Positions 62,169 to 64,000 of a DNA stretch of 64,000 bases are shown in pieces (the first letter of the stretch is position 1; every line of letters begins with the position of its first letter). The stretch is from Flavobacteriaceae bacterium (GTDB taxonomy: Bacteria; Bacteroidota; Bacteroidia; Flavobacteriales; Flavobacteriaceae), in assembly GCA_028284005.1 (NCBI GenBank), contig JANQSO010000014.1:62001-126000 (forward strand). Direction: 5' to 3'. A model generated the notes under the pieces. That model was given only the letters and a program-made list of their open reading frames with translations, searched no databases and was not told the DNA's origin. A program made the translations under genes and the position numbers.

Positions 62169-63278
62169 ATGAAAAATATTCTACTTATTGCCTTTCTGGC
62201 TCTATTCATATCCTGTAAGAGTGAAAAGAAACAGACAATGGAAATTTCAGAAAAAACCGAAACAGAGGCTGAAATAGTAACAGATACTCTGATCTACCCG
62301 GAAGAAAAACATTTTAAATCCATCCGCCAGATCACTTTTGGTGGCGATAATGCTGAAGCTTATTGGAGCTTTGATGACAAACAGCTGGTGTTTCAGTCCA
62401 ACAATAAAGGTTGGGGAATGGAATGTGACCAGATGTTTTTAATGAATGCCGGTGATTCTTTTAAAGACAATAAACCCCCTATGATTAGTACCGGAAAAGG
62501 GCGAACTACCTGTGCTTATTTTATGCCGGACAATCAACACTTTGTGTATGCTTCCACCCATTTGGCAGATGAAAATTGCCCTGAGGTTCCTCTTCGGAAA
62601 AATGGAAAATATGTTTGGCCTGTTTATGATTCGTTCGATATTTTTGTTGCGGACCTGGAAGGAAACATCACGGCACAACTCACCAATGAACCCGGGTACG
62701 ATGCAGAAGCAACTATTTCACCAAAGGGAGATAAAATTGTATTTACCTCAACCCGAAGCGGAGATCTGGAATTATACACCATGAATTTAGATGGCAGTGA
62801 TGTACAGCAAATTACAAATGAATTAGGTTATGACGGTGGAGCATTCTTTTCTCCGGACGGTACTAAATTGATATTCCGTTCATCGCGGCCAAAAACCGAG
62901 GCTGAAAAAACCGAATATAAGGCTATGCTGGCTCAGGGCCTGGTACAACCTACAGAAATGGAGCTTTACATCTGTAATGCTGATGGAAGTGACCTGCGCC
63001 AACTCACCAATTTAGGGAATGCAAACTGGAGCCCTTTTTTTCACCCAAGCGGAGAAAAGGTGTTATTCTCAAGTAATTTTGAAGCTGAAAAAGGGTTTCC
63101 ATTCAATTTATACATGATCGATCTGGATGGGAAAAATCTGGAGCGTGTTACCCATGGCGAGACCTTTGATGCTTTTCCCGTTTTTTCGAACGACGGAAAA
63201 TACCTGGTTTTTTCTTCTAACAGAAATAATGGCGGTGGCCGGGATACTAATCTATTTATTGCCGAGTGGCAAGACTAA
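62169..63278 (+). CDS. TolB/PD40 beta-propeller lipoprotein
   Basis: The start at 62169 gives a lipoprotein signal (MKNILLIAFLALFISC); longer in-frame starts overlap the divergent peptidase. The protein is a chain of PD40/WD40-like blades: QITFGGDNAEAYWSFDDKQ, AEATISPKGDKIVFTSTRSG, GGAFFSPDGTKLIFRSS, NWSPFFHPSGEKVLFSSNF, DAFPVFSNDGKYLVFSSNR. It resembles TolB and the beta-propeller halves of S9 peptidases but has no peptidase domain. About 370 aa, periplasmic, role unknown. Confidence 0.88.
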   Translation: MKNILLIAFLALFISCKSEKKQTMEISEKTETEAEIVTDTLIYPEEKHFKSIRQITFGGDNAEAYWSFDDKQLVFQSNNKGWGMECDQMFLMNAGDSFKDNKPPMISTGKGRTTCAYFMPDNQHFVYASTHLADENCPEVPLRKNGKYVWPVYDSFDIFVADLEGNITAQLTNEPGYDAEATISPKGDKIVFTSTRSGDLELYTMNLDGSDVQQITNELGYDGGAFFSPDGTKLIFRSSRPKTEAEKTEYKAMLAQGLVQPTEMELYICNADGSDLRQLTNLGNANWSPFFHPSGEKVLFSSNFEAEKGFPFNLYMIDLDGKNLERVTHGETFDAFPVFSNDGKYLVFSSNRNNGGGRDTNLFIAEWQD

Positions 63279-63284
63279 GTTTAA

Positions 63285-64000
63285 ATGCCTGACTTTATAA
63301 AAACACAATCGTTCTCTTACATTTTTGCACTTTTTAGTGCTCTGCTCTACGTAAGTTTTGGATATGATCTGGACCGAAGTGATTTTATAAGACTTAGCTT
63401 GTTATATGCGGGACTATTTTTTCTGACGTATAGGATCATTCAAATTTCCAAGGGCCGTTTTTGGCTACTGGCCGGGTTTGGAGTACTTTTTCGATTGCTG
63501 TTTATTGGAAGCATTCCCAATCTTTCACAAGACTTTTATCGGTTTTTATGGGATGGAAGGTTACTGCTACAAGGTATCAACCCATACCTGCTAACACCGG
63601 AATTCTATATGCAATCCGGTAACGAAGTTGTCCCACAGGCGCTGCAACTGTATAAAGGAATGGGAGCCTTGAATGCGAGTCATTACAGTAATTACCCTCC
63701 CGTTAACCAGTTGTTTTTTGCAATTGCTGCCCTGTTTGCCGGTAAAAGCATATTAGGTTCTGTGGTCGTATTGCGTATCACTATGGTCTTAGCCGATATA
63801 GGTATTTTATATTTTGGAAGAAAGTTGTTAAAAAAACTTGATCTGGATCCACATAATATCTTCTGGTATTTCTTAAATCCCTTTATCATTATAGAACTTA
63901 CCGGGAACCTTCATTTTGAAGGTGTCATGTTGTTCTTTTTAGTTTGGTCCTTGTATCTATTACACAACAAGAAATGGTTCTGGGCGGCTGTTTTGACAGG
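63285..64000 (+). CDS. Polytopic membrane mannosyltransferase (3' end cut by window)
   Basis: Open frame from the ATG at 63285 to the right edge, 238 codons. About six membrane helices are visible, and the loop after the second helix has FRLLFIGSIPNLSQDFYRFL then WDGRLLLQGINPYLLTPEF, an SQDFYR acidic motif typical of membrane GT-C enzymes (GT87/PIG-M-like mannosyltransferases), with SHYSNYPPVNQLFFA in the next loop. Starts 6 bases after the PD40 stop. It probably acts with the two upstream GT2 enzymes, but the sugar and acceptor are not readable. Confidence 0.8.
   Translation, partial: MPDFIKTQSFSYIFALFSALLYVSFGYDLDRSDFIRLSLLYAGLFFLTYRIIQISKGRFWLLAGFGVLFRLLFIGSIPNLSQDFYRFLWDGRLLLQGINPYLLTPEFYMQSGNEVVPQALQLYKGMGALNASHYSNYPPVNQLFFAIAALFAGKSILGSVVVLRITMVLADIGILYFGRKLLKKLDLDPHNIFWYFLNPFIIIELTGNLHFEGVMLFFLVWSLYLLHNKKWFWAAVLT

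Overview
The window is chromosomal DNA from a member of the Flavobacteriaceae (Bacteroidota), most likely marine. It is A+T-rich and gene-dense. Several proteins end in type IX secretion (Por) sorting tails, Bacteroidota-type promoter boxes (TAnnTTTG) are visible, Shine-Dalgarno sites are scarce, and many genes and gene orders are typical of the family (coaX / FadL-like porin / TPR / lptC / CNNM / ppiD; surE-lpxB; HMG-CoA reductase plus GYDIA GHMP kinase; the arsenosugar cluster).

Layout. 1-10.1 kb: 3' end of rodA, a secreted DRGH nuclease, an OppC-type permease and the Prc protease on the minus strand, then surE, a small membrane protein, lpxB, an NlpC/P60 lipoprotein and comEC on the plus strand. 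10.1-16.2 kb (minus): a thioredoxin-like protein and a peptide-use block of dipeptidyl peptidase IV with two POT-family peptide transporters. 16.4-18.6 kb (plus): two isoprenoid (mevalonate) genes. 18.7-26.3 kb (minus): an envelope-biogenesis run from coaX through a FadL-like porin, TPR protein, lptC and a CNNM protein to ppiD.

26.4-29.9 kb: tRNA-Phe(GAA) followed by a 3.4 kb accessory island. The last 14 bases of the tRNA gene plus one base recur as an exact 15-bp repeat at the far end, each copy followed by a related terminator in the same register. Between the copies lie a DUF4238 gene and an unrecognised 404-aa gene, divergent around a perfect 10-bp inverted repeat, a 75-aa protein, and relics including the C-terminal end of an XRE-type regulator. 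No integrase remains. This is the best candidate in the window for an undescribed module; its function is unknown and defence is only a hypothesis.

30.0-34.4 kb: a T9SS-secreted NHL/SMP-30-like protein, a membrane AraC regulator, a VOC protein, a VanZ-like protein and a DUF481 protein. 34.5-38.9 kb: an arsenosugar operon (AhpD-like protein, ArsS, rhodanese, DUF2064/TIGR04282 transferase, purine nucleoside phosphorylase, ArsM) behind a 9-5-9 palindrome. 39.0-41.9 kb (minus): an ECF sigma factor, zinc-finger/HEAT anti-sigma factor and two DUF4097 proteins. 42.0-44.6 kb: a DUF547 lipoprotein, a second arsenosugar-type glycosyltransferase and a GH113-like lipoprotein; a truncated DUF547 remnant follows.

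45.1-54.0 kb (minus): a six-gene unit of LTD protein, two CotH-kinase/LTD proteins, DUF4956 membrane protein, HlyD-like adaptor and TolC-like factor. It looks like a surface-protein and export system. 54.3-64.0 kb: an FAD oxidoreductase with a NosR/NapH-like 4Fe-4S membrane protein, a MORN-like protein, two family-2 glycosyltransferases, an LpxR-type lipid A deacylase, an M28-PDZ peptidase, a TolB-like lipoprotein, and the start of a multi-spanning mannosyltransferase cut by the right edge. All assignments rest on reading motifs and context; no database search was run.
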